Below are positions 1-7,645 of a DNA stretch of 10,157 nt, one piece after another. Origin of the DNA: Methanosarcina sp. UBA402. GTDB taxonomy: Archaea > Halobacteriota > Methanosarcinia > Methanosarcinales > Methanosarcinaceae. The translations under genes and the position numbers were made by a program. The notes below the pieces were generated by a model, which worked only from the letters and a program-made list of their open reading frames with translations, searched no databases and was not told the origin of the DNA. The stretch is from NCBI GenBank assembly GCA_002509325.1, contig DADO01000236.1, positions 13,751 to 23,907 of the forward strand, read 5' to 3'. Position 1 is the first letter of the stretch; every line of letters begins with the position of its first letter.

Positions 1-92
1 ATTGATATCCAATTTTGTAGTTGACGAGAATTATGATGAAAGTAATATGTTTGGAACAATTCGTATCTTAACCGAATCCAAATGGAGAGCAA

Positions 93-875
93 TTATAATT
101 TTTCCAGCCGTGTTGACATATCTTTATAATACGAAAAGAGTTCTTCACACCATGTAAGTGCACTTTCGTCAAAGCTCATAAGGCGTTGATGGTCGAACTT
201 TCCCTTTTTGTCGAAAAGTACAAGCGAGCAGAAACGCTCTGTAACTACATTTTTGAGGGTTACATTTTTGTTATATACATAAATCTGAACGTTTTTTGAT
301 TCCACAAGAGCTTTCAGATCCTCGTAGTAATCCTTTTTCAGCCTGTCAAAAACAGGTTTAGTCAGGATAAGACAGACTTCAGCTCCTTTTTTTGCAAGTT
401 CCAGATACATTTCAACATGAAGAGGATTGAAATATGAAAGGAACATTTTTACATGCCTTGACTCCAGGAGGTTATTTTTAAAATCCTCAGGTACTTCAAA
501 AAGCCGGTTAAGGTCGGCTTCAAGCATAAAGTAGTTTCCAAGTTCATCAATCCTGTTAAGGAGAAACTCGGGAATTGCAGTAAAGTCATGGTTTGTCCAG
601 TAGTCGTAATTTTCCTCAAAAACCCTTACGGTGTTCAGCAGAGGTTCCATCTTTTCGACTACTATTTCTCCCATCTCCGAGAGCCTGTAAGTGTTTTTAT
701 CCTGTACAATCAGGCGCCCTTCTTTTAATTTTTTTATCTGGGGCATAATTGATGTCGAGTTGACATTGAGAGCGGTTTTTATTTCGTCCCCAGTCTTAGG
801 CCCTTCTTCTAGCAGGAGCAATACATCCTTTCTTTTTTCTGAAAGAAATGCAAGATCAATAAGTGATGTTTTCAT
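93..875 (-). CDS. Msr/FilR1-like winged-helix transcriptional regulator (DUF1724 type)
   Basis: Predicted cytoplasmic DNA-binding regulator of about 260 residues. The N-terminal third reads as a winged helix-turn-helix of ArsR-like type: FLSEKRKDVLLLLEEGPKTG, then a recognition-helix segment (NSTSIMPQIKKLKEGRLI) and a wing ending TYRLSEMGEIV. The C-terminal half (about residues 120-258) has the layout of the DUF1724/FilR1 sensor domain and ends in the family-like FDESALTWCEELFSYYK. Proteins of this kind in Methanosarcina (the Msr family) control methyltransferase isozyme genes such as mtaCB; the target here is unknown. The start at 875 is chosen because GGAG lies at 889-886, ten bases upstream, and the protein then begins MKTSLIDLAFLSEKRK as I recall for relatives. 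A longer reading from 926 has no ribosome site and adds an atypical 17-residue leader. The gene lies about 300 bp downstream of the methyltransferase gene on the same strand, so it probably has its own promoter. The family call is firm; the ligand and regulon are not known. Confidence 0.85.
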   Translation of the reverse strand: MKTSLIDLAFLSEKRKDVLLLLEEGPKTGDEIKTALNVNSTSIMPQIKKLKEGRLIVQDKNTYRLSEMGEIVVEKMEPLLNTVRVFEENYDYWTNHDFTAIPEFLLNRIDELGNYFMLEADLNRLFEVPEDFKNNLLESRHVKMFLSYFNPLHVEMYLELAKKGAEVCLILTKPVFDRLKKDYYEDLKALVESKNVQIYVYNKNVTLKNVVTERFCSLVLFDKKGKFDHQRLMSFDESALTWCEELFSYYKDMSTRLEKL

Positions 876-1028
876 TTTGTTCCATCTCCCCGGGAAACTT
901 AAAAATAAAGAAGAGATATTTCCCATTTATTTCATTTCAGAAAGCAGTCCAAGTTGACAAAGATTTTTCCTCCAAAAGAACCTTGAAGGTACTTCTTGCA
1001 ACATCCCTGCGCTATTTTTCAACTGATC

Positions 1029-1038
1029 CTTTATATTT
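1029..1038 (-). promoter_or_regulatory. candidate TATA box for the Msr-like regulator gene, within the 876-1178 gap
   Basis: The roughly 300-bp gap between the regulator start and the methyltransferase stop is AT-rich and holds no convincing gene. Read on the minus strand it contains AAATATAAAG here, preceded by an A-rich stretch that could serve as a BRE. Initiation about 25 bases downstream would give a leader of roughly 130 nt. Another candidate is CCTATAAAAA at 1094-1085. The sequence alone does not decide between them. Confidence 0.25.
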
Positions 1039-1178
1039 TTTTCCAAAAAGCACTAATTTTCTTCAAGTTAAATATTTTTTCCTCTTTTTATAGGCTTTTT
1101 ATCAAACATTTCTTTTATCAATTATTTTTTCATTAAGCAACCCTAATCTTTTTATATTGCCGGCAGTTTTCAGTCTTT

Positions 1179-2090
1179 TTACAGATCTTTTCTTCCTGTA
1201 GCCAATACATAACCCAAATATTTTGAGGTTGATTTTTTTCGGAGGAAAATTTTTTTACCTTCTTCCAGCCTTTTGAACCGGTATCGAATCTTTCTACTTA
1301 AAAGGAAGTACTTCGCCGTATTCAAGATCGGGCTTATAAGATACTCTACAAAGCTCCAGATTCCTCCCATCGCTTCTGCCATGTTTTTAGTTTCTTGAAG
1401 GTACTTGATATTTTTGCACATTCTTACATTAACATCTTTCAGGCCTGCTCTTTCAAGTTCTTGTTTCCATTCTTCGGGTGACGACAGGGAAAATGGAAGA
1501 CCGGTTATTTCTCTAAATTTTTTTTCGGCTTGAGCAATTTCTTCAGCGGCTTTAGCAGGAATCTCTTTTTCTCTATACATTTCGTTAATCCCCACATAAG
1601 CCCCTGGCTTCAGGACCCTTGTAAATTCTTTGAAGGCTCTTTTCCTGTCCAAAAATTGGGAAACAAACTCTGTTATCACGGCATCGAAAATCCCTGCTTC
1701 AAAGGGCAGAGCGTAAGCATTTCCTACTATGAATTTCGCTTTATCTGGAACTCCCTGTCTTTTTGCCCTTTCTTTTGCTTCCTTAATCGAAAGTTCCGAT
1801 ATATCAATTCCTATTACCTCACAGCCAATTTCTCTAGCAAGGTAACAGGCAGAAAAACCGGTCCCACATCCAACCATCAGGATTTTCTTCTTAGAGTCAA
1901 TCCTGCATAACTCAGCAAGTTTTTTGGTAGAGGGAAGACCGCCTGCATGATAATAGGGTACTCCCAGATAACTCATAAAATCGTAATAGCCCAGAGCTTC
2001 GGCTTCTTTAACTGAAAGTTTTGGCTCTCTGTATGGAATATGTCTCTCGGCCTGCATATCAATCTGCCGGTTTTTGAAATAATTTAACAT
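1179..2090 (-). CDS. class I SAM-dependent methyltransferase (UbiE/Methyltransf_11-like), substrate unknown
   Basis: A 303-residue soluble protein with a Rossmann-type SAM-binding core. Motif I is ILMVGCGTGFSACYLA (residues 70-85). The acidic residue at the end of strand 2 is Asp96 in VIGIDIS. GNAYALPF (123-130) fits motif II, DAVITEFVSQF (136-146) fits the strand 4 region, and RVLKPGAYVGINE (158-170) is the usual post-core motif. An N-terminal extension of about 60 residues contains GYYDFMSYLGVPYYHAGG and may form a substrate lid. The C-terminal 70 residues are rich in Lys and Arg, with a moderately hydrophobic stretch around 248-264 that could touch a membrane or a lipid substrate (inference). 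No Shine-Dalgarno site precedes the Met at 2090 or the next Met at 2057, so the start is uncertain by 11 codons; 2090 is kept because the TATA box at 2165-2157 gives a plausible 40-50 nt leader. The gene is separated from hyfI by a terminator, so it need not serve the Hyf complex. Function beyond methyl transfer is not assignable. Confidence 0.85.
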   Translation of the reverse strand: MLNYFKNRQIDMQAERHIPYREPKLSVKEAEALGYYDFMSYLGVPYYHAGGLPSTKKLAELCRIDSKKKILMVGCGTGFSACYLAREIGCEVIGIDISELSIKEAKERAKRQGVPDKAKFIVGNAYALPFEAGIFDAVITEFVSQFLDRKRAFKEFTRVLKPGAYVGINEMYREKEIPAKAAEEIAQAEKKFREITGLPFSLSSPEEWKQELERAGLKDVNVRMCKNIKYLQETKNMAEAMGGIWSFVEYLISPILNTAKYFLLSRKIRYRFKRLEEGKKIFLRKKSTSKYLGYVLATGRKDL

Positions 2091-2156
2091 TCTAAGTGGT
2101 GCCAGTTTTCATTTTCTTCTTTTAAGTATAAAAACCTATAAAATCGTTATTTCATT

Positions 2157-2165
2157 GTATATAAA
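2157..2165 (-). promoter_or_regulatory. TATA box of the methyltransferase gene
   Basis: The minus strand reads TTTATATAC, a near-perfect archaeal TATA box, in the AT-rich gap between hyfI and the methyltransferase gene. Initiation about 25 bases downstream would fall near 2133, leaving a leader of roughly 43 nt before the ATG at 2090. A second TATA-like stretch, TTTTTATAC at 2132-2124, lies closer and would give a near-leaderless transcript, which would fit the missing Shine-Dalgarno site. Confidence 0.55.
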
Positions 2166-2287
2166 CGTCACTTTCATATGAAACAAATCAAGAATGAAGA
2201 GAAATGATGTATGTAGAGCAATGATGTGGAAAATTAATCAAAAAACTACCGTATAAATTGAACAATTGATAAAATTATTATGGGTAC

Positions 2288-2301
2288 AAAAAATTAAAAA
2301 A
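2288..2301 (-). terminator. U-rich terminator of the hyf operon
   Basis: Fifteen bases past the hyfI stop codon the minus strand reads TTTTTTAATTTTTT. Archaeal RNA polymerase terminates at short T-rich tracts like this without needing a hairpin, and none is seen here. Its place directly after the last gene of the run and before the next TATA box supports a transcript end. Confidence 0.6.
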
Positions 2302-2315
2302 TGGATTTGTTTTTA

Positions 2316-2828
2316 TTATTTCGAAGCTTTTTTTACCAGGGCAAGAATCCCGCGCAGGATTTCTTTAGGAGAGGGGGGATTTCCAGGGATTTTCATATCA
2401 ACAGGCAGGATTTTGTCAACTCCACCAAGTACGGCATAAGAACCCTTGTAAATTCCTCCATCGCAGGCATCGTCTCCTACCGCAACCACGAACTTTGGAG
2501 AGGGCATGGCTTCATAGGTTTTCAGGACAGCTTCAGCCATATTCAGGGTTACTGCACCTGTAACCAGCAGGACATCAGCATGCCTGGGAGAAGCCACAAA
2601 AGAAATCCCAAACCTCTCAATATCATAATGTGGAGTTGTAAGATTTGAAATCTCAATCTCTGTTGAATTATCGCTGCCCGAATCCAGTTCGCGGATTGCA
2701 AGGCTATGCCCGAAAACCTGGTTAACTTCTGCTTTTAGCTCGGAGCCGAGAGCTTCAAGCTCAGCATCTGAAAACTCAAAATTTTCAGCCACTTTTGAGC
2801 GGAAGACATACGTAAATGGGTTTACCAT
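2316..2828 (-). CDS. hyfI: HyfI: NuoB/hydrogenase small-subunit homologue lacking all four FeS-cluster cysteines
   Basis: Homologue of the NuoB/HycG small subunit, which normally holds the proximal (N2) [4Fe-4S] cluster against the large subunit. The fold is well kept: YDIERFGISFVASPRHADVL, VTGAVT, GGIYKGSYAVLGGVDKILP and a PPSP end. The four cluster cysteines are gone. The CNGC-type pair reads DSGSDNSTEIEI (Cys to Asp53 and Thr56), the GDC motif reads GDDACDGG (Cys to Asp120), and PGCPP reads PGNPP (Cys to Asn150). The only cysteine is Cys122, off the ligand position. The start at 2828 is chosen because GAGGTGA at 2840-2834 precedes it with normal spacing and overlaps the hyfG stop. A start at 2858 would add ten residues and overlap hyfG, but has no ribosome site. 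The protein is about 170 residues and lacks the long tail of E. coli HycG/HyfI. It is the last gene of the operon. Homology is firm; the absence of a cluster is inferred from the missing ligands. Confidence 0.92.
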   Translation of the reverse strand: MVNPFTYVFRSKVAENFEFSDAELEALGSELKAEVNQVFGHSLAIRELDSGSDNSTEIEISNLTTPHYDIERFGISFVASPRHADVLLVTGAVTLNMAEAVLKTYEAMPSPKFVVAVGDDACDGGIYKGSYAVLGGVDKILPVDMKIPGNPPSPKEILRGILALVKKASK

Positions 2829-2838
2829 TAATCTCACC

Positions 2839-4512
2839 TCAGAGGTCAGTTCCTGCATAGGAAAGGTTAAGACTCTTGTTGATCAGGGGAAAATCTGGAA
2901 CAACATTCCCGAGTACTGCATGTTCTATAGCTTGCCAGTTGCAGAAAGATGCGGTCCGTACCTTGTAGCGTTCGATTACCCCGCCTCTCACATAGACCCA
3001 ATGCAGGTTCTGACCCCTCGGGGCTTCAACCATTGAAAGGGCATACCCATCTGGAATATTTGAAAGCGCAAATCCGGTTGTCTCGGCAACGATTGCACCT
3101 TCCGGGATTGAAGCTATAAGCTCCTGGATCAGTTCGGCTGAGTTCAGAACTTCCGAAGCTTTAACTTTAAAACGGGAAAGAACATCCCCTGTGGTTTTGA
3201 TCGCTCTTTCCGGAGGTTTATCTTTATATATGCCATAGGGGTGGTCAAGCCGGACATCATAAGATGCTCCTGCAGCTCTGGCAATGGGGCCTGTAAGATT
3301 AAGCGGAACGATAAGTCTCTTTTTCAGGATTCCAGTTGTTGAAAATCTGTCAATAAGGGAAGAAGAAGAATTGACATCCTTAATCGCGGATTCAAACCTT
3401 GGTATAAACGTTTTCAAATAGATAGATAGTCTTGAAAGGGCTTCCCCTGGAATCTTCTTTTTTATGCCTCCTATATCTATGGCGCCTCTCATAAATCGGG
3501 AACCTGTTAGATGTTCATTTTGCCTGAAAATGTTTTCACGGAGAATCAGGAAAGGTGTTGTCATCCTTGGGAACCCGATATCGGTAATCATGCCAGAGAG
3601 ATCGCTCATATGCGAGTAGATGCGTTCCAGCTCCAGAAGAATTGCCCTTAAGTAGCTCGCTCTGGTCGGAATTTCGATTCCCGCAATTGCTTCTACAGCC
3701 TTACAAAAGGCAACAGCATTGGCAACGGTTTCGTCCCCACTTATGGCTTCGGCAATCGGGATACAGGCAGATGGGCTTTTTCCCTCTGCAAGTTTTTCGA
3801 TTCCCCGGTGTTTGTAAAAGAGCCGAATTTCAAGGTTGAAAATAGGTTCCCCAATTACACTGAACCTGAAATGGCCAGGCTCGATAATTCCTGCATGGAC
3901 CGGTCCGACAGGGATCTGGTACACGCCTTTGCCCTCCACCTGCTTGAAAGGATATGATTCCTTCGGGTTTTCGACAGCCTGAATTTTCCCATTTTTAAAG
4001 GATTTCAGGAGAGGGTGAAAGTCTTCAGGATATGCCTCATGTAAAAAGAGCCTCCTTTTGTCAAAAGCATCCGTAAATTCTATACCAAACCCGTCCCTGA
4101 TTTCCCGTTCATACCAGCAGGCTGAGGGGAAAATAGTTGCAATAGATGTCGTTTCCATTTTCACATGACGCATAAATGCAAATACGTCAGTAGAACCACT
4201 CAGCCTGAAAACATAAAAGAGAGTAAAGCCAGAGCTTTCTTCAAAATCCTGGACGCAGAACAGGTTTATCAGCACAAAACCCCTCTCAGAAAGCACAGGC
4301 ACGGTTTTTAAAAACTCTTTTTCTCCCAGGGGAATATAGAATTCATTATTTTTTCCCCTCCTGATTTGCGGCTCTTTGCCTGAAACGTCAAGTATTAAAT
4401 CCGTAGCGTACTGGTTCGCCTGAACCGTAGGACTCACTGCAATCTGGCGACTCTCTCTTAATCTCGGACCTGCCGGGGTCAGGGATTCCATTGTGTTTTT
4501 AATTAAATTCAT
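2839..4512 (-). CDS. hyfG: HyfG: fused NuoC-NuoD-like hydrogenase-type large subunit without Ni ligands
   Basis: A 557-residue peripheral subunit, close to E. coli HycE/HyfG in length. Residues about 35-170 form the NuoC/30-kDa domain (ACWYEREIRDGFGIEF at 131-146, then RRLFLHEAYPEDFHPLLK). Residues about 200-557 form the NuoD/49-kDa or hydrogenase large-subunit domain (GPVHAGIIEPGHFRF at 203-217, LFYKHRGIEKLAEG, LRAILLELERIYSHMSDL). In active group 4 hydrogenases the Ni-Fe site is held by RVCGICGFAH and DPCYSCTDR. Here these read AISGDETVAN (256-265) and NLSYAGTDL (549-557), so the four cysteines are Ser258, Glu261, Ser551 and Gly554. The protein stops right after the second motif. No hydrogenase activity is expected. 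The SGD-containing version resembles, from memory, the large subunits of Ehr complexes. The start has AGGAGG at 4528-4523, ten bases upstream, after an 18-nt gap from hyfF. Confidence 0.93.
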   Translation of the reverse strand: MNLIKNTMESLTPAGPRLRESRQIAVSPTVQANQYATDLILDVSGKEPQIRRGKNNEFYIPLGEKEFLKTVPVLSERGFVLINLFCVQDFEESSGFTLFYVFRLSGSTDVFAFMRHVKMETTSIATIFPSACWYEREIRDGFGIEFTDAFDKRRLFLHEAYPEDFHPLLKSFKNGKIQAVENPKESYPFKQVEGKGVYQIPVGPVHAGIIEPGHFRFSVIGEPIFNLEIRLFYKHRGIEKLAEGKSPSACIPIAEAISGDETVANAVAFCKAVEAIAGIEIPTRASYLRAILLELERIYSHMSDLSGMITDIGFPRMTTPFLILRENIFRQNEHLTGSRFMRGAIDIGGIKKKIPGEALSRLSIYLKTFIPRFESAIKDVNSSSSLIDRFSTTGILKKRLIVPLNLTGPIARAAGASYDVRLDHPYGIYKDKPPERAIKTTGDVLSRFKVKASEVLNSAELIQELIASIPEGAIVAETTGFALSNIPDGYALSMVEAPRGQNLHWVYVRGGVIERYKVRTASFCNWQAIEHAVLGNVVPDFPLINKSLNLSYAGTDL

Positions 4513-4530
4513 TTTTTCTTTGCCTCCTAC

Positions 4531-6009
4531 TTACAGATATCCAAGCTCATACACAATTTCGTTCAATAGATTTTCCAGAAATTCCGGGAAGAAAACTCCA
4601 AGGGTCAGAATCATGAAAATAATGGACAAAAGAGGAAGTTTCATCCCATTTCTGACCACATAAGGAATAAGCGGAGTTTCTGACCCTTCGATTCCATCCC
4701 CTTTCGAATTCCGGGTAAAAGCCTCGATTAAAAACCTTGCAAATGCCGTTGATGCAATAACCAGCAGGAGAAGAACTGCAAAGACAAGCGATTTTGAAAA
4801 TCCGAAAGCTTCTAACAGGATAAAAAATTTGGCTGAAAAGATCGGGAAAGGAGGCATGCCTAAAATTGCAAAGCTTCCAATAATAAGTCCCCAGCCTGCG
4901 ACAGGCTGGAGTGAAAAGATGTCTCTAATATCGTGGATCAGGTTGCTTTCGTATTGTCTGTGCAAAATGCCTGCCGAAAAGAAAAGTGAGGCTTTGGTTA
5001 GCGAATGTGCAAGGATGTAGTAGAGCGTCCAAAAGAGGGAGAAAGGCGTTCCTATCCCTATTCCTAGGAGAATAATGCCCATATGTTCCACACTTGAAAA
5101 GGCAATAAGCATCTTCAGGTTTTTCTGCCAGAGCATATTCAGGACCGCAATTGCTACTGTAAGGAGTCCAAACCCCATAAGGAATTGGGATATCAGATGT
5201 TCGGCCTGTGTCTGCCTGACTATTGAATACATCCGCAGAATTCCATACATGCCTATATTTAACAAAACTCCAGATAAGATGGCACTTACTGCAGAGGGAG
5301 CTTTTGAGTGTGCATCCGGAAGCCAGGTATGGAAAGGAAAAATCCCGGATTTTGCTGCAAACCCAATAAAAAGAAACACAAAGCTTGCAGTCAGCATTTT
5401 AGGGGATAGAAGGGGTGCGTTTTCAATCAATACGGTCCAGTTCAGGGTCCCGCCGCCCAGCACTTCTCCTGAGAGTGTGTATAGAAAGGTTAGACCTATG
5501 AATGAAAAAAGCATGGCTCCCGAAGCTATGAAGATATATTTGATAGCAGCGTCGATATTTTCTTTGGCAGACAGAATTGCCACAAGAGCAGCTGAAAAGA
5601 CTGTTGTCAGCTCGGCAAAGATCCAGAATAGAGTAAGGTTGTCCGAAAAGAAAGCCAGGGTAGCTGTCGAAAGCAGGACACTGAATGCCGAATAAAAAAT
5701 CTTCAGGTTATTCCTGTGTAATTCCTGGGCCTCCAACAGGCTTTCAACGTAACCGTTTGCATAGACTGAAGCCAGGAAAAACAACAAAGCTGCAATCAGA
5801 CCTTCATAAATGCTGAGATGATCTACATAAAAATATTCACTTCCGGTTTCAAAAGCCGGGGCTGAGGTAGTGAACAGGGCATAAAACCCGATTGCAAGAA
5901 ATGCAAGGGTATGCAGAATGGAAAATGCATTCATCGCCCTGTGAGACTTTGAAAGCAAAATAAGGGTAAGAGCTATGGCTCCTACTGCCAGATAACTGAA
6001 TATAATCAT
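4531..6009 (-). CDS. hyfF: HyfF: NuoL/NuoN/Mrp-type antiporter-like membrane subunit
   Basis: A 492-residue polytopic protein with about 13-14 hydrophobic segments, belonging to the proton-antiporter (Proton_antipo_M) family shared by complex I NuoL/M/N, Mrp and group 4 hydrogenases. The key channel residues are present: Glu133 in the TM5-like FWIFAELT, Lys220 in the TM7-like FAAKSGIFPFHTWLPDAH, His335 and Lys339 in HSLTKASLFF, and Lys394 in FSAKFF of the TM12-like segment. The TM8 lysine seen in HyfB is replaced by Asn251 (LLNIGMYG). The role is cation (H+ or Na+) translocation across the cytoplasmic membrane; the ion cannot be read from the sequence. The start codon overlaps the hyfE stop by one base (TAATG), with GGGAGGG just upstream, so translation is coupled. 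This is the second of two antiporter modules. HyfD, the third in E. coli hydrogenase 4, is absent. Confidence 0.93.
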   Translation of the reverse strand: MIIFSYLAVGAIALTLILLSKSHRAMNAFSILHTLAFLAIGFYALFTTSAPAFETGSEYFYVDHLSIYEGLIAALLFFLASVYANGYVESLLEAQELHRNNLKIFYSAFSVLLSTATLAFFSDNLTLFWIFAELTTVFSAALVAILSAKENIDAAIKYIFIASGAMLFSFIGLTFLYTLSGEVLGGGTLNWTVLIENAPLLSPKMLTASFVFLFIGFAAKSGIFPFHTWLPDAHSKAPSAVSAILSGVLLNIGMYGILRMYSIVRQTQAEHLISQFLMGFGLLTVAIAVLNMLWQKNLKMLIAFSSVEHMGIILLGIGIGTPFSLFWTLYYILAHSLTKASLFFSAGILHRQYESNLIHDIRDIFSLQPVAGWGLIIGSFAILGMPPFPIFSAKFFILLEAFGFSKSLVFAVLLLLVIASTAFARFLIEAFTRNSKGDGIEGSETPLIPYVVRNGMKLPLLSIIFMILTLGVFFPEFLENLLNEIVYELGYL

Positions 6010-6707
6010 TATTCTTCCCTCCCTGACCAGATTTTGAGGGTCTGAAGGCGCTGGTGATATTCCTTCTTCGTGGAATCAAGACCTATTGCCAGGATAGTTG
6101 TTAACAGTACAAGAATCATCAGATCTATCACAATCAGGATTTCTATAACAAAGGGGAGATCCGCGACAAAAATTCCAAAGAGTAATACCCCGTTTTCCAT
6201 TGTCAGGTATCCTATGACTTTCGTAATCACTTTCCTCCGGCTGAAGATAACAAGCATGCCCATGAGAGTCAGGGATAAGCCTATAACAGCCCCGATGAAA
6301 AACAATTTCCCCAGGACATATTCATCGAAAAAGCCTGAGAGGAAGACATAGGCAAGCATAATCAAGCCTATGCTTACGAGGAGGGATGCGGTAGGTTCCA
6401 GATAATTAAACTCCAAGTCCCTACTGATTTTGATTTTTTCCCCTATAAGATTTATAAAAAGTGGAATTAACAATACTTTGCTCACAAGCGTCAGGGCTGC
6501 TATTGCAAGCAGCTTTTCACTGCCTTCAATCAGGTAAAAGGATGCAGCAATCAGGGTCAGCAGCAGAGACTGAACTGCATATACAGTCAGCAGCGAAGCT
6601 ATATTTCTTGTGGAAAGAATAAAAGCTGCAGTAATCAGCACAAAAACAAAGAGGATCCTGACTATATCTTCTAGGAGTGCTGGATCTGCCAGTAAAGAAG
6701 CTATCAT
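6009..6707 (-). CDS. hyfE: HyfE: NuoK-like membrane subunit
   Basis: A 232-residue membrane protein with about six or seven hydrophobic segments, similar in size to E. coli HyfE. The C-terminal half carries the NuoK-like signature GYLTMENGVLLFG (166-178), with Glu171 matching a channel carboxylate, followed by the acidic residues Glu189 and Asp195 within the next helices (VIEILIVIDLMI). Lys77 sits in a hydrophobic N-terminal segment. In complex I relatives this subunit links the quinone or active-site module to the antiporter modules through a chain of buried charges; the same place in the complex is inferred here. The start overlaps the hyfC stop as ATGA and has GGAGGTG upstream. A short charged cytoplasmic tail (STKKEYHQRLQTLKIWSGREE, broken by no motif I know) ends the protein. 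Family assignment rests on the signature, size and gene order. Confidence 0.88.
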   Translation of the reverse strand: MIASLLADPALLEDIVRILFVFVLITAAFILSTRNIASLLTVYAVQSLLLTLIAASFYLIEGSEKLLAIAALTLVSKVLLIPLFINLIGEKIKISRDLEFNYLEPTASLLVSIGLIMLAYVFLSGFFDEYVLGKLFFIGAVIGLSLTLMGMLVIFSRRKVITKVIGYLTMENGVLLFGIFVADLPFVIEILIVIDLMILVLLTTILAIGLDSTKKEYHQRLQTLKIWSGREE

Positions 6708-7645
6708 GTAAACACCTCCATCAGGATAGTTAGTGCGGAGAAGAAAAATGCCATCATATAGAATCCGGGAAGCCTGAAAAGCCGCATTTTTGCAATGGAA
6801 GATTCAAACAAGCCTATTAGCCCTGCAAGCAAGCTGGCTTTTACAAGGAAATAAAAGCATGAAATCACAATGCCTGCAAAAGTAAGCTCGGTTGCAAGCC
6901 CCCAGGGAGCCAGAGTGTTTATCAGGACTGCCATCAGGATTGTCTGCTTAATCGCATGGGCAAGCTCTATTAAAGCTAGATTTTTCCCGGACTGCTCCAG
7001 GATCATGGCTTCGTTAATCATGGTAAGTTCAAGATGTGTTGCTGGGTTGTCTACTGGAATTCTTCCGGTTTCCACTATAATGATAATAAAAAGGGAAATC
7101 GAAATAAGGCTCAAGGTCGGGCTTTCAGGGATTGTAGACCCAGCAGTTATTGCAAACATCTCATGAAAGTTTACAGTTTTTAACACATATGCAAGTGCAG
7201 CAAAGGCTATGATCATTGTAGGTTCAATCACAGCCGACAGGCTCATTAGGCGGGAACTGCCCATGCCCCCGAAAGCGCTGCCCGAGTCAAGCCCGCAGAG
7301 TGCCGTAAAAAAACGCTCTATTACTAGCAGATAGAGGAAAACTATTATGTTTCCGATTCCAGCTGGAGCGTTTGGGATGAAGACGACAGGGACAAAAAGC
7401 GTAGCCAGTAGAAGGACTCCCAAATTGAGATAGGGAGTGATTCTCATGATTATAGAAGAATTTGGGGAGTACACAACCTCCTTTTGCATAAGCTTGCGCA
7501 AATCAAAATAGCTCTGCAGGAGCCTCGGACCTTCCCTTCCCTGGGCATATGCCTTGACCTTTTTTATCAGGCTCATAAAGAATGGGGAGACCAGCAGGAT
7601 AAAGCCCGTGTTTAGTAAGATAAATAAGAGAAATGAAGCATTCAT
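6704..7645 (-). CDS. hyfC: HyfC: NuoH/HycD-like membrane anchor subunit
   Basis: A 313-residue membrane protein with about eight hydrophobic segments, the homologue of NuoH, HycD and EchB that anchors the soluble dimer to the membrane arm. Diagnostic loops are intact: AQGREGPRLLQSYFDLRKL (34-52), RIPVDNPATHLEL (195-207) followed by EAMILEQSGKNLALIE (212-227), and FESSIAKMRLFRLP (280-293). Charged residues used in the E-channel-like region, such as Glu192, Glu206 and Glu212, are kept. In complex I and group 4 hydrogenases these loops contact the large and small subunits, so conservation here suggests that HyfG and HyfI still dock although they lack cofactors (inference). The gene overlaps hyfB by four bases (ATGA), with GAGG about eight bases upstream, and overlaps hyfE in the same way. 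Confidence 0.93.
   Translation of the reverse strand: MNASFLLFILLNTGFILLVSPFFMSLIKKVKAYAQGREGPRLLQSYFDLRKLMQKEVVYSPNSSIIMRITPYLNLGVLLLATLFVPVVFIPNAPAGIGNIIVFLYLLVIERFFTALCGLDSGSAFGGMGSSRLMSLSAVIEPTMIIAFAALAYVLKTVNFHEMFAITAGSTIPESPTLSLISISLFIIIIVETGRIPVDNPATHLELTMINEAMILEQSGKNLALIELAHAIKQTILMAVLINTLAPWGLATELTFAGIVISCFYFLVKASLLAGLIGLFESSIAKMRLFRLPGFYMMAFFFSALTILMEVFT

Noticed and set aside
2..157. A plus-strand reading frame open from the left edge for 51 codons, ending TAA at 155-157
   Set aside because: It could be the end of a gene converging on the regulator, but it overlaps the last 60-odd coding bases of that gene, shows no recognisable motif, and lies in AT-rich sequence; support is too weak to call.
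863..1093. A plus-strand open frame in the regulator upstream region
   Set aside because: It is rich in Phe and Ser from T-rich DNA, has no ribosome site or motif, and overlaps the regulator start; it is a composition artefact.
2316..2858. Longer start of hyfI at 2858
   Set aside because: No ribosome site precedes it, and it would overlap the hyfG end by 20 bases, while the Met at 2828 has GAGGTGA at normal spacing.
5075..5695. A 206-codon plus-strand open frame
   Set aside because: It lies wholly inside hyfF on the opposite strand, has no family resemblance, and is explained as a shadow of the conserved membrane protein.
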